DNA of 64,000 bases from Agrobacterium tumefaciens (lineage in GTDB: Bacteria > Pseudomonadota > Alphaproteobacteria > Rhizobiales > Rhizobiaceae), in assembly GCF_013318015.2 (NCBI RefSeq), contig NZ_CP115841.1:62001-126000 (forward strand), in the 5' to 3' direction. The notes under the pieces are model-generated. The model saw only the letters and a list, made by a program, of their open reading frames with translations. It was not told the DNA's origin and did not search any database. Within the stretch, counting starts at the first letter, position 1; every line of letters starts with the position of its first letter. The position numbers and the translations under genes are program-made. Shown one piece after another: positions 1 to 9,539 of the stretch.

Positions 1-1
1 C

Positions 2-1276
2 AAGAAGAACGGTCGTGAAGTGCGCCGCATGAATGCGCAGGAAACCGCCATGCGTGCCAAGAGCGATGATCTGCAGGCCGGCATGGCCGTTGTCGTCGAC
101 GCTGCGGCCCAGGGCGATTTCAGCCGCCGCATCAACAAGGATTACGGCGACGAAAACCTCAATCGTTTCGCTGCGACGATCAATGCCCTGCTCACCGGCG
201 TGGACAATGGTGTTTCCGAGACCAGCCGCGTCATCGAAGGTCTGGCGCGGGGCGATCTGACGGAAAAGATGGATGGCGAGTTCCGCGGCGTCTTCGCCGA
301 GCTCCAGACCAATGTCAACGAGACGCTGGCCAAGCTGCGGGAGACGATGCGGGAAGTGCGCAGCAGCACGGAAGGCATCAGCGGCAATGCGAACGAATTG
401 CGTTCGGCGGCCGACGACCTTTCGAAGCGGACGGAACAGCAGGCTGCGGCACTGGAGGAAACCTCCGCCGCCCTCGACGAAATCACCGCGGTCGTTCGCA
501 ATTCCACGGATCGGGCTCAGGAAGCCAGCACCATGGTTGCCGAGACCAAGCAGAAGACGGCAGAATCCGCCAATGTCGTGCGCGATGCCGTCTCCGCCAT
601 GGATCGGATCGAGCATGCCTCGCGGGAAATCAGCCAGATCATCAATGTCATTGACGAGATCGCCTTTCAGACCAACCTCCTGGCGCTGAACGCCGGCGTT
701 GAGGCCGCGCGTGCGGGTGAGGCGGGCAAGGGCTTCGCTGTCGTCGCACAGGAAGTGCGTGAACTGGCGCAACGCTCCGCGACGGCTGCGAAGGACATCA
801 AGGCGCTGATCACCAAGTCCGGCGAAGAGGTCGGTCGCGGTGTGTCGCTGGTGCAGAGAACCGGCAGCGCGCTGGGCGAGATCGAGACCCGCGTTCTGGC
901 TATCAACGAACATATCCATTCGATCGCCACGGCGGCGCGGGAACAGTCGACCGGCCTGCATGAGGTGAATACCGCCATCAACCAGATGGATCAGGTGACG
1001 CAGCGCAATGCCGCAATGGTCGAGGAAACCTCGGCCGCAACCCACAAGCTGAGCGGTGAGGCGGGCCATCTCGTCACGCTGGTGTCGCGCTTCAAGGTCG
1101 GCGTAGAGGATGGTCAGATCCGGTCTCGCGCAGAACAGCCGATGCGGCCAGTGGCGGTGTCCGGAAGGGCAGCGGCCGTGGCCTCTCCGGCACGTAAATT
1201 GATGAGCAGCGTCAGCCGCGCTCTCAACGCCCAACCAGCCGCTGCTGTAGCGAACGGGGACTGGCAGGAGTTCTAA
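2..1276 (+). CDS. Methyl-accepting chemotaxis protein (C-terminal part)
   Basis: The reading frame is open to the left edge (bases 2-19 read K-K-N-G-R-E), so the gene begins outside the window and its sensory part is not visible. What remains is a HAMP-like linker (about the first 100 residues) followed by a long signalling coiled coil. The conserved hairpin tip is clear ([20 protein letters not shown], then [12 protein letters not shown]), which is where CheA and CheW bind. The protein ends in DWQEF, matching the xWxxF pentapeptide that tethers the CheR methyltransferase in long-tailed receptors. It is a cytoplasmic signalling module controlling flagellar motor bias. The ligand cannot be inferred. 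A strong terminator follows. Confidence 0.95.
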   Translation, partial: KKNGREVRRMNAQETAMRAKSDDLQAGMAVVVDAAAQGDFSRRINKDYGDENLNRFAATINALLTGVDNGVSETSRVIEGLARGDLTEKMDGEFRGVFAELQTNVNETLAKLRETMREVRSSTEGISGNANELRSAADDLSKRTEQQAAALEETSAALDEITAVVRNSTDRAQEASTMVAETKQKTAESANVVRDAVSAMDRIEHASREISQIINVIDEIAFQTNLLALNAGVEAARAGEAGKGFAVVAQEVRELAQRSATAAKDIKALITKSGEEVGRGVSLVQRTGSALGEIETRVLAINEHIHSIATAAREQSTGLHEVNTAINQMDQVTQRNAAMVEETSAATHKLSGEAGHLVTLVSRFKVGVEDGQIRSRAEQPMRPVAVSGRAAAVASPARKLMSSVSRALNAQPAAAVANGDWQEF

Positions 1277-1320
1277 GCCATTCCGCCTGCGGTTTCGCTT
1301 GAGACCGGTTCTAAGTCAAA

Positions 1321-1350
1321 CGCCGCCCTCCCGGGCGGCGTTTTGTTTTT
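1321..1350 (+). terminator. Rho-independent terminator of the chemotaxis receptor gene
   Basis: An 8-bp perfect GC stem (CGCCGCCC, loop TCCC, GGGCGGCG) at 1321-1340 is followed by TTTTGTTTTT. Confidence 0.9.
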
Positions 1351-1522
1351 CAGGCGATGGAAACGTTTGTTTTGCAACGCATTTGAAAAATATCTGTTAG
1401 GTCCTATTATCGTGCTTGCATATAAACCGAGCCGTTCCACCGAAGCGGCGGCGCGCATACAGGATCAGGGCCCGGTGTTTTCTAAAGGCGTAGACAGCTT
1501 GGACGGCACGGAAGACAATCCG

Positions 1523-2950
1523 GTGCACTGCATGCCGGGATTGACCGGGGGGCTTTCCGGGCGCCTGCTGTTGCTCACCGTTATTTTCGTGATGATTGCG
1601 GAAGTGCTGATCTTCGTGCCTTCGGTCGCCAATATGCGCCTTTCATGGCTGCGGGACCGTCTGAACACGGCGGCAGCAGCCGGCGCGGTGATCGATGGCT
1701 TGCAGGCCGAATTGCCGCGGAGCGTGCAGAACGACACGCTGATGGCCACCGGAGCGAAGCTGATTGCGCTGCGCAAGGATGGCACATCGCGCCTGCTTGC
1801 CGTGGCGGAAACGCCACCCGGGGTCGATGAGCAATATGATCTTTCCGATGTCTCGCAACTGGCAGCGGTGCGGGATGCCTTCTCCACATTGCTGTTTGGC
1901 GGCAATCGCGTCATCCGCGTTTTCGATGTGGTCGGAGACAGCGACACCATCATTGAACTCGTGCTGGGTGAAAACAAACTACGGGCGGCGATGCTGGCTT
2001 ATGCCCGCAATGTTTTCCTGATCTCCATCGTCCTGTCGCTTGTCACCGCCGGTCTCATCTTCGTTTCCATCAACCGCATCATGATCCGGCCCATACGTCG
2101 CCTGACGCTCGGCATGCAGCGTTTTTCCGAGGAACCGGGCAATCCCGAGCGGATTTTCGTGCCGGAGGAGGGAAGCGACGAGCTGTCCGTCGCGGGCCGT
2201 CACCTGGCCGACATGCAGACGGAGTTGCAGAAAACCCTGCGGCAACAGAAAAACCTCGTGGATCTCGGTCTGGCGGTTTCGAAGATCAACCACGACATGC
2301 GCAATATCCTGTCATCCGCACAGCTTATGTCGGACCGGCTGGTGGACGCCAAGGATCCGATGGTCAGGAGCTTTGCGCCGAAACTGCTGCGCACGATCGA
2401 CCGCGCCGTGGCCTATACAACCGAGGTTCTGGCCTACGGGCAGGCGACGGAGGGCGCGCCGAAACGCAAGACGGTGCAGTTAAGTCTTCTGGTGCGGGAT
2501 GTGCGTGACATTCTGGCGCTTGATCCGGAAAGCGGCATCGAGTTTCACGATAGCGTGCCGCCCGATCTCACCGTCGATGCGGATGCCGAGCAGCTTTTCC
2601 GGGTGATCCACAATCTCTGTCGCAACGCCGTTCAGGCACTGCAATCCGACACGGCGAACGCGTCGCCTCGGCATCTGTCGATTGCAGCCCAGAGGGCCGG
2701 CAACGTCGTCAGCATCGTGATAGACGACAACGGGCCGGGAATGCCGCGCAAGGCGAAAGAGAACCTGTTTTCCGCCTTCAGGGGATCGGCCCGCTCCGGC
2801 GGCACCGGTCTCGGCCTCGTCATTGCGCGGGAACTTGTGCTTGCCCATGGTGGCACGATAGCGCTTGTCGAAAAACCCGGTCCCGGCACGCAGTTTCGCA
2901 TCGAGATCGCCGACCGCGCCGCCTCCGTACACGCCGCTCGAACCGCCTGA
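1523..2950 (+). CDS. Orphan membrane sensor histidine kinase
   Basis: Predicted order: membrane helix at about residues 12-32, periplasmic sensor region, second helix at about 160-184, HAMP linker, a dimerisation/phosphoacceptor helix with His at about 257 (KINHDMRNIL), then an ATPase domain with N box (NLCRNAVQAL), G1 box (DDNGPGMP) and G2 box (GGTGLGLVIA). It should autophosphorylate in response to an envelope signal. The frame stays open upstream to a TTG at 1343, but that lies in the T-run of the preceding terminator. GTG 1523 has GGAAG 8 nt upstream, and ATG 1532 is an alternative. No response regulator gene adjoins it, so its partner is elsewhere. Confidence 0.85.
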   Translation: MHCMPGLTGGLSGRLLLLTVIFVMIAEVLIFVPSVANMRLSWLRDRLNTAAAAGAVIDGLQAELPRSVQNDTLMATGAKLIALRKDGTSRLLAVAETPPGVDEQYDLSDVSQLAAVRDAFSTLLFGGNRVIRVFDVVGDSDTIIELVLGENKLRAAMLAYARNVFLISIVLSLVTAGLIFVSINRIMIRPIRRLTLGMQRFSEEPGNPERIFVPEEGSDELSVAGRHLADMQTELQKTLRQQKNLVDLGLAVSKINHDMRNILSSAQLMSDRLVDAKDPMVRSFAPKLLRTIDRAVAYTTEVLAYGQATEGAPKRKTVQLSLLVRDVRDILALDPESGIEFHDSVPPDLTVDADAEQLFRVIHNLCRNAVQALQSDTANASPRHLSIAAQRAGNVVSIVIDDNGPGMPRKAKENLFSAFRGSARSGGTGLGLVIARELVLAHGGTIALVEKPGPGTQFRIEIADRAASVHAARTA

Positions 2951-3167
2951 TGACTTCGCCTGAACAAGGTCCTGCACAATCGCCGCACCTCCCGGAATAT
3001 GCGCCCCATATGGCCACTCAAAAAAGCCCTTGATGGAATTTCTAGTATAATCAATAAGATACATGAATTGCTGCGGAAAAATGACAATTTCGAAACGAAA
3101 TCGCTTGCAATCGGAATGAGGACGTTTTAGAGGATCGCCACGCCACCGGAAATGACCGGAACGGCAC

Positions 3168-3244
3168 GCACCCGTAGCTCAGCTGGATAGAGCACCAGAC
3201 TACGAATCTGGGGGTCAGGAGTTCGAATCTCTTCGGGTGCGCCA
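3168..3244 (+). tRNA. tRNA-Arg (ACG)
   Basis: A 77-nt cloverleaf. The acceptor arm GCACCCG pairs with CGGGTGC at 3234-3240, the D-arm GTAGCTCAGCTGGATAGAGC is present, the anticodon ACG is at 3202-3204 in loop CTACGAA, the T-loop is GTTCGAATC, the discriminator is G and CCA is encoded. No integrase or repeat of the tRNA end was seen nearby. Confidence 0.97.
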
Positions 3245-3418
3245 TTTCTCTTCCCACAAAAATACTATGATACGGCCTTTACTCAAGGCTTTTAGTCATG
3301 CCGATAGAATATCGGCACCGTTGGCATATACGTAAAACCCACGTGGCCGAACAGATTCCGAATTTTCCTTATATGTGCTAAAGTTCCGGGGTCATCAGCT
3401 GACCGCAGGGTGAAAGCC

Positions 3419-4231
3419 ATGTTGGAAACGGACAAGGTTTTTTCCGGCTCTATCCCGGAAAACTACGACCGCTATATGGTGCCGTTGATTTTCGAGCCAT
3501 TCGCCCGCGATCTGGCACGGCGGGCGGCGGCGTTGACGCCAATCAATGTTCTGGAAATCGCCGCAGGTACCGGGGTTGTCACGCGTGAACTGGCACCAGG
3601 ATTACCGCCCGCGGCAAACTATGTCGTGACAGACCTCAACCAGCCGATGCTCGACTTTGCGGCGTCGCGCCAGGTGCCCAACAATCGCATACAGTGGCGC
3701 CAAGCCGACGCTCAGGCGCTGCCGTTCGAAAATGCTGCTTTCGATCTCGTTATCTGCCAGTTCGGTGCGATGTTTTTTCCCGACCGCCCGTCTGCCTATC
3801 GCGAAGCGAAGAGGGTGCTGAAGCCCGGCGGCCATTATTTATTCAACGTATGGGACCGCATCGAGGAGAATCATCTCGCGAATGAGGTGACGAACGCCCT
3901 CGCAAGCCTGTTTCCCGACGATCCGCCGCGCTTCATGCTCCGCACCCCGCACGGCTACCACGATACGACATTGATTCGTGGTGAGCTGGAAAGTGCCGGC
4001 TTCTCTCGGGTGGTGATCGAGACGATAGCGGCGCAAAGCCGTGCATCGTCACCACGCATTCCTGCCGTCGCCTATTGTCAGGGAACCGTTCTCCGGACCG
4101 AAATCGAAGCCAGAGCGCCGGGAAAACTTGAAGCCGCGACGGACTGCGCCGCATCCGCCATTGAAGCGCGCTATGGCAGCGACGAAGTCGTCACCAAAAT
4201 TCAGGCTCATGTGATTCTTGCAGCCGTTTAG
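3419..4231 (+). CDS. Class I SAM-dependent methyltransferase
   Basis: 270 residues with a Rossmann methyltransferase fold. Motif I VLEIAAGTGVVTREL binds SAM, followed by the acidic strand VVTDLNQPML, then DAQALPFENAAFDLVICQFG and a UbiE/Methyltransf_11-like RVLKPGGHYLFNVWD. The substrate is unknown; this class includes quinone, lipid and small-molecule methylases. ATG 3419 is preferred over the in-frame GTG at 3410. The gene stands alone between tRNA-Arg and the ABC operon, and nothing nearby suggests its pathway. Confidence 0.85.
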   Translation: MLETDKVFSGSIPENYDRYMVPLIFEPFARDLARRAAALTPINVLEIAAGTGVVTRELAPGLPPAANYVVTDLNQPMLDFAASRQVPNNRIQWRQADAQALPFENAAFDLVICQFGAMFFPDRPSAYREAKRVLKPGGHYLFNVWDRIEENHLANEVTNALASLFPDDPPRFMLRTPHGYHDTTLIRGELESAGFSRVVIETIAAQSRASSPRIPAVAYCQGTVLRTEIEARAPGKLEAATDCAASAIEARYGSDEVVTKIQAHVILAAV

Positions 4232-4400
4232 AAACCGGGCCCGCGAGGCTCGCAGGGCCGGTGAACAAGCGTCGAGCTCGGATAGTCGAACTGCCCCCTG
4301 ATATTAGCGGTTTTTTGTGAAGGTCGGCATCGCAAGGCATGGCGATGAGCCGGGATTGCCGGGCTTTTCAGTGTCACGGAACTTTCTGCAAACCTTCGTC

Positions 4401-4417
4401 ATATTGTCATACAATAT
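4401..4417. promoter_or_regulatory. Perfect palindrome, GntR/FadR-type operator candidate
   Basis: ATATTGT-CAT-ACAATAT has 7-bp arms and a 3-bp spacer. Its core TTGTCATACAA fits the TNGTNNNACNA pattern known for FadR-subfamily GntR regulators. It lies 31 bp before the ATPase start codon, where it would overlap the promoter. Confidence 0.6.
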
Positions 4418-4448
4418 AAGCATATGCGCTCCAGAAAAGGAGCGCAGA

Positions 4449-5594
4449 ATGACGCCACAATCACTTGAACTTTCGGGTATCGGAAAAGGCTTTGGAGCTG
4501 ACGATGTTCTGAAAGAGATCGATCTTTCCATCCGTCCCGGAGAATTTTTGTCCCTCGTCGGCATGTCCGGCTGCGGCAAGTCAACGCTGCTGCGCATCAT
4601 CGCGGGGCTGGAAACGCCGGATCGCGGTTCGGTCACGATCGGCGGTCAGGATGTGACGGAGATCGATCCAAGTGACCGCAATCTGGCGATGGTGTTTCAA
4701 TCCTACGCGCTTTATCCGCATATGAGCGTGCGCCAGAACATTGCGACGCCGCTTCGGATGCGACGTCTGCCGCTTGCTGCACGCTTGCCACTGATCGGAA
4801 GATTTGCGGCGCCTGCCGAAACTTTGCGCCAGATCGATGCTGCCGTCGAACAGGCGGCCGAGACTCTGCAGATCGCGCATCTGCTGGACCGCAAGCCGGC
4901 CCAGCTTTCAGGCGGCCAGCGCCAGCGCGTGGCTCTGGCCCGGGCACTGGTGCGCTCGCCTGCCGCATTCCTCATGGACGAACCACTCTCCAACCTAGAT
5001 GCAAAGCTTCGCGCCCACATGCGCGAGGAGCTTGCCGGGCTCCACCGGCGGTTGGGCGCGACGTTTATCTACGTCACCCATGACCAGATCGAAGCGATGA
5101 CAATGTCGGACCGCATAGCGCTGATGTCGGAAGGTCGTATCGAGCAACTGGGCACGCCGGACGAGCTTTACCGGAAACCGGCGACACTGACGGTTGCGCG
5201 CTTCATTGGCACGCCGTCGATCAACCTGCTGCCGGTGGAAATCCATGCTGAAGGTAAGGTCACGGCTTTCGGCCGCGATCTTGGCGTCGAGGCCTCTGGT
5301 CGTGATGCCGGCCCGGCGACGCTTGGCCTTCGCGCCGAGGATCTGCGCCCGGGTGCCGAAGGCTTCGCGGTGCGGGTGACCCGCAGCGAAACCCATGGCG
5401 CGGACCGTTTCGTGAACTGCCGTCTTCTGAGCGACGAGACAGTCGCCATTACCCTGCGTCAGGCCGCAGGCGAGGTGTTGGGCGCCGATGAGAACGGCGT
5501 GATGAACCTCGGCTTTGCGCCGGAGCGCGTGCATCTTTTTGCCGCAGACGGCCTGCGTCGCAAGACGACGGTGCGTGAAATGGTGCCGGCATGA
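4449..5594 (+). CDS. ABC transporter ATPase (MalK/UgpC family)
   Basis: 381 residues. Walker A GMSGCGKST (38-46), Q-loop VFQSYALYP, signature LSGGQRQRVALARAL, Walker B FLMDEPLSNLD and switch HD in THDQIEAMT are all intact. The C-terminal third is a TOBE-like regulatory domain, as in MalK and UgpC. It powers import through the two permeases that follow. Start ATG 4449 has AAGGAG (4437-4442) 6 nt upstream; the frame is open further upstream, but the operator palindrome lies there. The stop overlaps the next start (ATGA). First gene of a five-gene uptake operon. Confidence 0.93.
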   Translation: MTPQSLELSGIGKGFGADDVLKEIDLSIRPGEFLSLVGMSGCGKSTLLRIIAGLETPDRGSVTIGGQDVTEIDPSDRNLAMVFQSYALYPHMSVRQNIATPLRMRRLPLAARLPLIGRFAAPAETLRQIDAAVEQAAETLQIAHLLDRKPAQLSGGQRQRVALARALVRSPAAFLMDEPLSNLDAKLRAHMREELAGLHRRLGATFIYVTHDQIEAMTMSDRIALMSEGRIEQLGTPDELYRKPATLTVARFIGTPSINLLPVEIHAEGKVTAFGRDLGVEASGRDAGPATLGLRAEDLRPGAEGFAVRVTRSETHGADRFVNCRLLSDETVAITLRQAAGEVLGADENGVMNLGFAPERVHLFAADGLRRKTTVREMVPA

Positions 5595-6517
5595 CGGCGG
5601 TTGATTTTTCCTCGGCCACGCGCGCAAAGCCTCGCCCGCGCCTCTCGAAGGCGGACCGGCGGATGATCTGGCGTGGCCTGATGTTCGCGGCACCGGCAAG
5701 TCTGCTGCTTTTGGCGATCTATATCGTTCCCATATTCGTTCTGGCCGGTTTTTCCCTCACAGATTACAAGCTCGGCGCACTCTCCACCCGCTTTGTGGGT
5801 CTCGACAATTTCGTGAAGGCTTTCCATGACCCGGTCTTCCTGCGCGCGCTGGCGAATACGGCCATTTATGCGGTCATCGTCATTCCCTTCGGCGTTTTCC
5901 TGGCGCTCGGCGTGGCTTTGCTCGTTTATAATCGCAAGCGCAGCCGTGCCTTCTGGGAAGTCGCTTATTTCCTGCCCGTCACCGCAACGCTCGTCGCCAT
6001 GGCGACCGTGTGGCAATTTCTGCTGCATCCTTCGCTTGGCCCGGTGAATGCGGCGATCAAGTGGTTCGGCTTCGAGCCCGTCGCGTTCCTCTCCAACCCG
6101 GTCCTGCTCATTCCCACCATGGCGCTGATGGGTGTCTGGCAGGTTCTGGGCTTCAACATGGTGCTGTTCCTCGCCGGCCTCACCGCCATTTCGAAGGATC
6201 TGCACGAGGCATCGAGACTGGACGGCGCGAAAAACCCGATCGACCGGTTCCTGACGGTGACTTGGCCAATGCTGGGGCCGACGACGATGTTCGTGGTGGT
6301 CACCACCTCGATCTCGGCCTTCAAGGTGTTTGAGACGGTTGCCGTGCTGACCAAGGGCCGCTTCGGTTCCGAAACCCTGCTTTTCGATCTCTATCTTGAA
6401 GGGTTCGAATATTCCAACACCGGTTATGCCGCTGCGCTGACGGTGATCTTCCTCGCTATCGTGTTGATCCTCTCGATCGGCCAGACGCTGCATATGGACC
6501 GGAAGGTGCACTACTGA
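5591..6517 (+). CDS. ABC sugar-type permease 1 (MalF/UgpA-like)
   Basis: 308 residues, about six membrane helices; the first (about 30-52) follows a basic N-terminus. The cytoplasmic EAA loop that docks to the ATPase is visible as HEASRLDGAKNPIDRFLTVT near 206-225. Family: binding-protein-dependent permeases of the carbohydrate uptake 1 type. It forms the pore with the next gene product. It overlaps the ATPase gene by 4 bp and the second permease by 1 bp, which implies translational coupling. Confidence 0.92.
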   Translation: MTAVDFSSATRAKPRPRLSKADRRMIWRGLMFAAPASLLLLAIYIVPIFVLAGFSLTDYKLGALSTRFVGLDNFVKAFHDPVFLRALANTAIYAVIVIPFGVFLALGVALLVYNRKRSRAFWEVAYFLPVTATLVAMATVWQFLLHPSLGPVNAAIKWFGFEPVAFLSNPVLLIPTMALMGVWQVLGFNMVLFLAGLTAISKDLHEASRLDGAKNPIDRFLTVTWPMLGPTTMFVVVTTSISAFKVFETVAVLTKGRFGSETLLFDLYLEGFEYSNTGYAAALTVIFLAIVLILSIGQTLHMDRKVHY

Positions 6518-7338
6518 TGGCCGCGCTCCGCAAATACTTCCCGCATCTCGTGCTGGCACTCGGCGCTTTCGTGATGCTCCTGCCGTTCTACTGGATGATG
6601 TTGACGTCGATCCGCTCGCCTGCGGAAATATTCGACGTCTCGCTCTGGCCGATCCCGGCGAAATTCGATGCCGTCGAAAACTATACCCGCGCAGCGAGCC
6701 AGGTGCCGATGGCACGTTTCATGCTGAACGGCGTCATCGTCTGCGTCGGCATCCTCGCCGTGCAGGTCCTGACATCGGTGCCGGCGGCCTATGCGCTGGC
6801 GAAGCTCAGGTTTCCGGGTCGCAAGCTGCTGCTGGGTCTCATCATCGCGGCACTCTGCGTGCCAATTCAGGCACTTGCCCTGCCGCTTTTCGTCGGTCTG
6901 GCGAAGACGGAACTGCTGAACACCTATTTCGCGATGATGATGCCGTTCTTCCTGTCGGTCTTCGCCATCTTCCTGTTCAACCAGTCCTTCCGCAGCTACC
7001 CGGATGAAATCATCGAAGCGGCCCGCATGGATGGTTTTTCGGAAATGGAGATTTGTTGGGGACTGGTGCTGCGCGGCTCGCTGCCTTCGCTCGCGGCTTT
7101 CTCGATCTTCTCGCTCGTCGCCCACTGGAACGACCTTTATTGGCCGATGATCGTGGTCTCCGACACCAATCTCGCCCCGCCGCCGCTCGGCATGATGCTT
7201 TTTGCGGATGTCGAATCCGGCGCCAATTACGGTGCCCTGATGGCGGGCGCAACACTGATTACCGCGCCAATGGTGCTGTGCTTCCTCCTCGCACGGCGGC
7301 ATTTCATCGCCGGTATTACCATGACCGGCGTCAAGTGA
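6517..7338 (+). CDS. ABC sugar-type permease 2 (MalG/UgpE-like)
   Basis: 273 residues, six predicted membrane segments, with the EAA loop EIIEAARMDGFSEMEICWGL at about 164-183. The N-terminal PFYWMMLTSIRSPAEIF is typical of MalG/UgpE-type subunits. It shares the A of TGATG with the upstream permease and should form a heterodimer with it. The substrate is set by the binding protein downstream. Confidence 0.92.
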   Translation: MAALRKYFPHLVLALGAFVMLLPFYWMMLTSIRSPAEIFDVSLWPIPAKFDAVENYTRAASQVPMARFMLNGVIVCVGILAVQVLTSVPAAYALAKLRFPGRKLLLGLIIAALCVPIQALALPLFVGLAKTELLNTYFAMMMPFFLSVFAIFLFNQSFRSYPDEIIEAARMDGFSEMEICWGLVLRGSLPSLAAFSIFSLVAHWNDLYWPMIVVSDTNLAPPPLGMMLFADVESGANYGALMAGATLITAPMVLCFLLARRHFIAGITMTGVK

Positions 7339-7380
7339 CGTCGTTCGAACTCCTCCTCCCAACCCATTTTGGAGAATGAC

Positions 7381-8673
7381 ATGAAAATCAACCGACGCGC
7401 TCTGATGGGCGGTCTGGCACTCGGCGTGGCCTTTGCAGGCCTCGCAACGCCGGTTCTTGCCAACGAAATCACGCTGAACGTTCTCTACAACCTGCCGGGT
7501 TTCACGAAATTCCATCAGCCGCTGGCCGATGAATTCATGAAGAAGAACCCGGATGTGAAGATCAACTTCCTCGCTCCGGCCGCAGGCTACAATGAAGGCC
7601 AGCAGCAGGTCTTGCGCTCCGCCGTCACCGGCAATCTGCCCGATGTTTATTTCTCGGGTTACAACCTGACGGCGGAACTGGTGCACACGCTCGCACCGCG
7701 CAACCAGATCACAGATCTTAGCCCCTTCATCCAGGCTGAAGGCGGTCAGGCCTTCCTCGACAAGAACTACAGCCCGAAGATGGCAGCTCTCGGCCAGATC
7801 GACGGCAAGCAGTACGGCCTGCCGGTCAACGCTTCCTCGCCGATCATCTACATCAACTCCGACCTCGTCACCAAGGCTGGCGGCGACCCGGACAAGATGC
7901 CGACGACCTTCCCGGAGCTGATCGCTCTCGCCAAGAAGATCAAGGCACTCGACCCGAAGTTTGCGGGTATGAGCTACGACATCAATGGCTGGCCGGATGA
8001 CTGGTTGTGGCAGGCGCTTGTTTTCGAACAGGGCGGCAAGCTCGTTGACGAAAAGACCAAGACCGTTGCGTTCGACAACGAGATCGGCCTCAACGCCCTG
8101 AAGATGACCCGCCAGTTCGTCACCGAAGGTGGCCAGAACCTGCTCGACTGGGACCAGTCGCGCCAGCAGTTCGGTGCAGGCCTTACCGGCTTCATCTTCT
8201 CGACGCCCGCTCACGTTCAGACAATCCAGGGTCTGGTTGGCGATCGCTTCAAACTGAAGACGGCAACCTTCCCGCTCGACAACAAGGAAAAGGGCGGCGT
8301 GCCGACCGGCGGCAACTCTGCCGTTATACTGACGCAGGAAAAAGCCAAGCAGGATGCTGCCTGGAAGTACCTGAAGTGGATCACCGGCCCCGAGGCGCAG
8401 AACACCATCGTGCGCATCACCGGCTACCTGCCGACCAACAAGCTGGCAACCGGCGCTGACTTCCTGGCTCCTTATTACGCCGAGAACCCGAATGTGAAGA
8501 CAGCTTCGCTGCAGGCTGATCGTTCTCTGCCGTGGGCCGGTTATCCCGGTGGCGATTCCGTCCGCATCTGGCGCACCCAGCGCGATATCATCGGCACCGT
8601 CATGCGCGGTGAAGTGTCGCCGGAAGCTGGTCTCAAGCAGATCGTCGAGCAGACCAACGCCCTGCTGAAGTAA
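7381..8673 (+). CDS. Periplasmic substrate-binding protein, family 1 (UgpB-like)
   Basis: 430 residues. The first 25-27 residues form a Sec signal (MKINRRALMGGLALGVAFAG, then a cut near VLA-NE). The mature part is a family-1 extracellular solute-binding protein (LYNLPGFTKFHQPLADEF; TGNLPDVYFSG; GLPVNASSPIIYINSD). It captures the ligand and delivers it to the two permeases. Relatives bind sugars or glycerol phosphates. The phosphodiesterase gene that follows favours a glycerol-phosphate or glycerophosphodiester ligand, which is an inference. GGAG about 7 nt upstream supports ATG 7381. Confidence 0.9.
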   Translation: MKINRRALMGGLALGVAFAGLATPVLANEITLNVLYNLPGFTKFHQPLADEFMKKNPDVKINFLAPAAGYNEGQQQVLRSAVTGNLPDVYFSGYNLTAELVHTLAPRNQITDLSPFIQAEGGQAFLDKNYSPKMAALGQIDGKQYGLPVNASSPIIYINSDLVTKAGGDPDKMPTTFPELIALAKKIKALDPKFAGMSYDINGWPDDWLWQALVFEQGGKLVDEKTKTVAFDNEIGLNALKMTRQFVTEGGQNLLDWDQSRQQFGAGLTGFIFSTPAHVQTIQGLVGDRFKLKTATFPLDNKEKGGVPTGGNSAVILTQEKAKQDAAWKYLKWITGPEAQNTIVRITGYLPTNKLATGADFLAPYYAENPNVKTASLQADRSLPWAGYPGGDSVRIWRTQRDIIGTVMRGEVSPEAGLKQIVEQTNALLK

Positions 8674-8689
8674 GCGATACCATCGAAAA

Positions 8690-8716
8690 GGCTGCGGGAA
8701 CCACATTCCCGCAGCC
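8690..8716 (+). terminator. Intercistronic hairpin after the binding-protein gene
   Basis: An 11-bp perfect stem (GGCTGCGGGAA, loop CCACA, TTCCCGCAGCC) followed by ATTTTAT, 17 nt after the binding-protein stop. It may partly terminate transcription or protect the upstream mRNA, so that the downstream phosphodiesterase is made in smaller amount. Confidence 0.75.
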
Positions 8717-8738
8717 ATTTTATGCAGAGAGACCGACA

Positions 8739-9539
8739 ATGAAGATCATCCAGATTACAGACACCCATCTTTTACCGCCAGGCATCGCGATAAACGGCGT
8801 GGATCCCGAGAAGCAGTTGCGCGCGGCGATATCAGATATCGTCGAAAAACACGCAGACGCCGACCTTCTGGTGATGACGGGCGATCTTTGCAATTACGGC
8901 GAGCCGGAGGCCTATGAACTCCTTCGCGACATTTTGGCGTCCGTGTCCTTGCCCGTGCGGCTGATGCTCGGCAATCACGACCGCCGTCCGGAATTCGTGG
9001 CGGCCTTTCCCGAACAGCCACGGGATGAAAACGGCTATATCCAGTCCTTTATCGATACCGAATTCGGCCGGCTGCTGTTTCTCGACAGCCACGAGGCCGA
9101 TGTCATCGGCGGCATGTACGGTGCGGATCGCCTGACATGGCTGGACAAGGCGCTTGAAGGCGCTGGCGACCTTCCCGTGACGGTTTTCGTTCACCACCCG
9201 CCAATGGATTGCGGTATCCGGCATTTCGAAAACATCGGCATGCATGATGACGGCGCGGTTATGCAGCGTCTAGGCAGACATCCGGCCGGCGTGCGCCATA
9301 TTGTTTTTGGCCATATCCACGTTCCGATGGCGGGCACCAGCGCCGAAGGCATCGCCTATAGTTCCGGCCAGGCCTGCGCGCATCGCTTCATCACCGATAT
9401 CGAGGTTGTCGATCCCCTGTGGACCGGCGGCAACCCCTGTTACCGGGTGATCAGCCTCGGTACATTCGGCATGCGTGCCTATGATGTAGAAGTAGGGCAG
9501 GTCGTGCTGGGTCAGGCCTCCGCATGCGAAGGCCCCTGA
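8739..9539 (+). CDS. Metallophosphodiesterase (GpdQ/CpdA-like)
   Basis: 266 residues with all binuclear-metal motifs of the calcineurin-like class III phosphodiesterases: D-x-H (ITDTH, 6-10), GD (MTGDLCNYG), GNHD (LGNHDRRPEF), HHPP and GHIH. The family includes cAMP phosphodiesterase CpdA and glycerophosphodiesterase GpdQ. There is no signal peptide, so it is cytoplasmic. As the last gene behind an UgpB-like uptake system, a role in cleaving imported phosphodiesters is plausible. cAMP hydrolysis cannot be excluded. ATG 8739 follows AGAGAG. Confidence 0.88.
   Translation: MKIIQITDTHLLPPGIAINGVDPEKQLRAAISDIVEKHADADLLVMTGDLCNYGEPEAYELLRDILASVSLPVRLMLGNHDRRPEFVAAFPEQPRDENGYIQSFIDTEFGRLLFLDSHEADVIGGMYGADRLTWLDKALEGAGDLPVTVFVHHPPMDCGIRHFENIGMHDDGAVMQRLGRHPAGVRHIVFGHIHVPMAGTSAEGIAYSSGQACAHRFITDIEVVDPLWTGGNPCYRVISLGTFGMRAYDVEVGQVVLGQASACEGP

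Noticed and set aside
3051..3257. Frame with MAHPKRFELLTPRF-like start on the minus strand.
   Set aside because: It runs through tRNA-Arg. This is a well known false protein made by translating a tRNA gene.
3168..3410. Genomic-island insertion at tRNA-Arg.
   Set aside because: No integrase, no repeat of the tRNA 3' end and no change of base composition nearby.
6511..8739. A 742-codon open frame on the minus strand.
   Set aside because: It is antisense to the permease and binding-protein genes, which have full family motifs. Long antisense frames are common in GC-rich DNA with strong codon bias. Composition is Arg/His/Asp-rich with no family motif.
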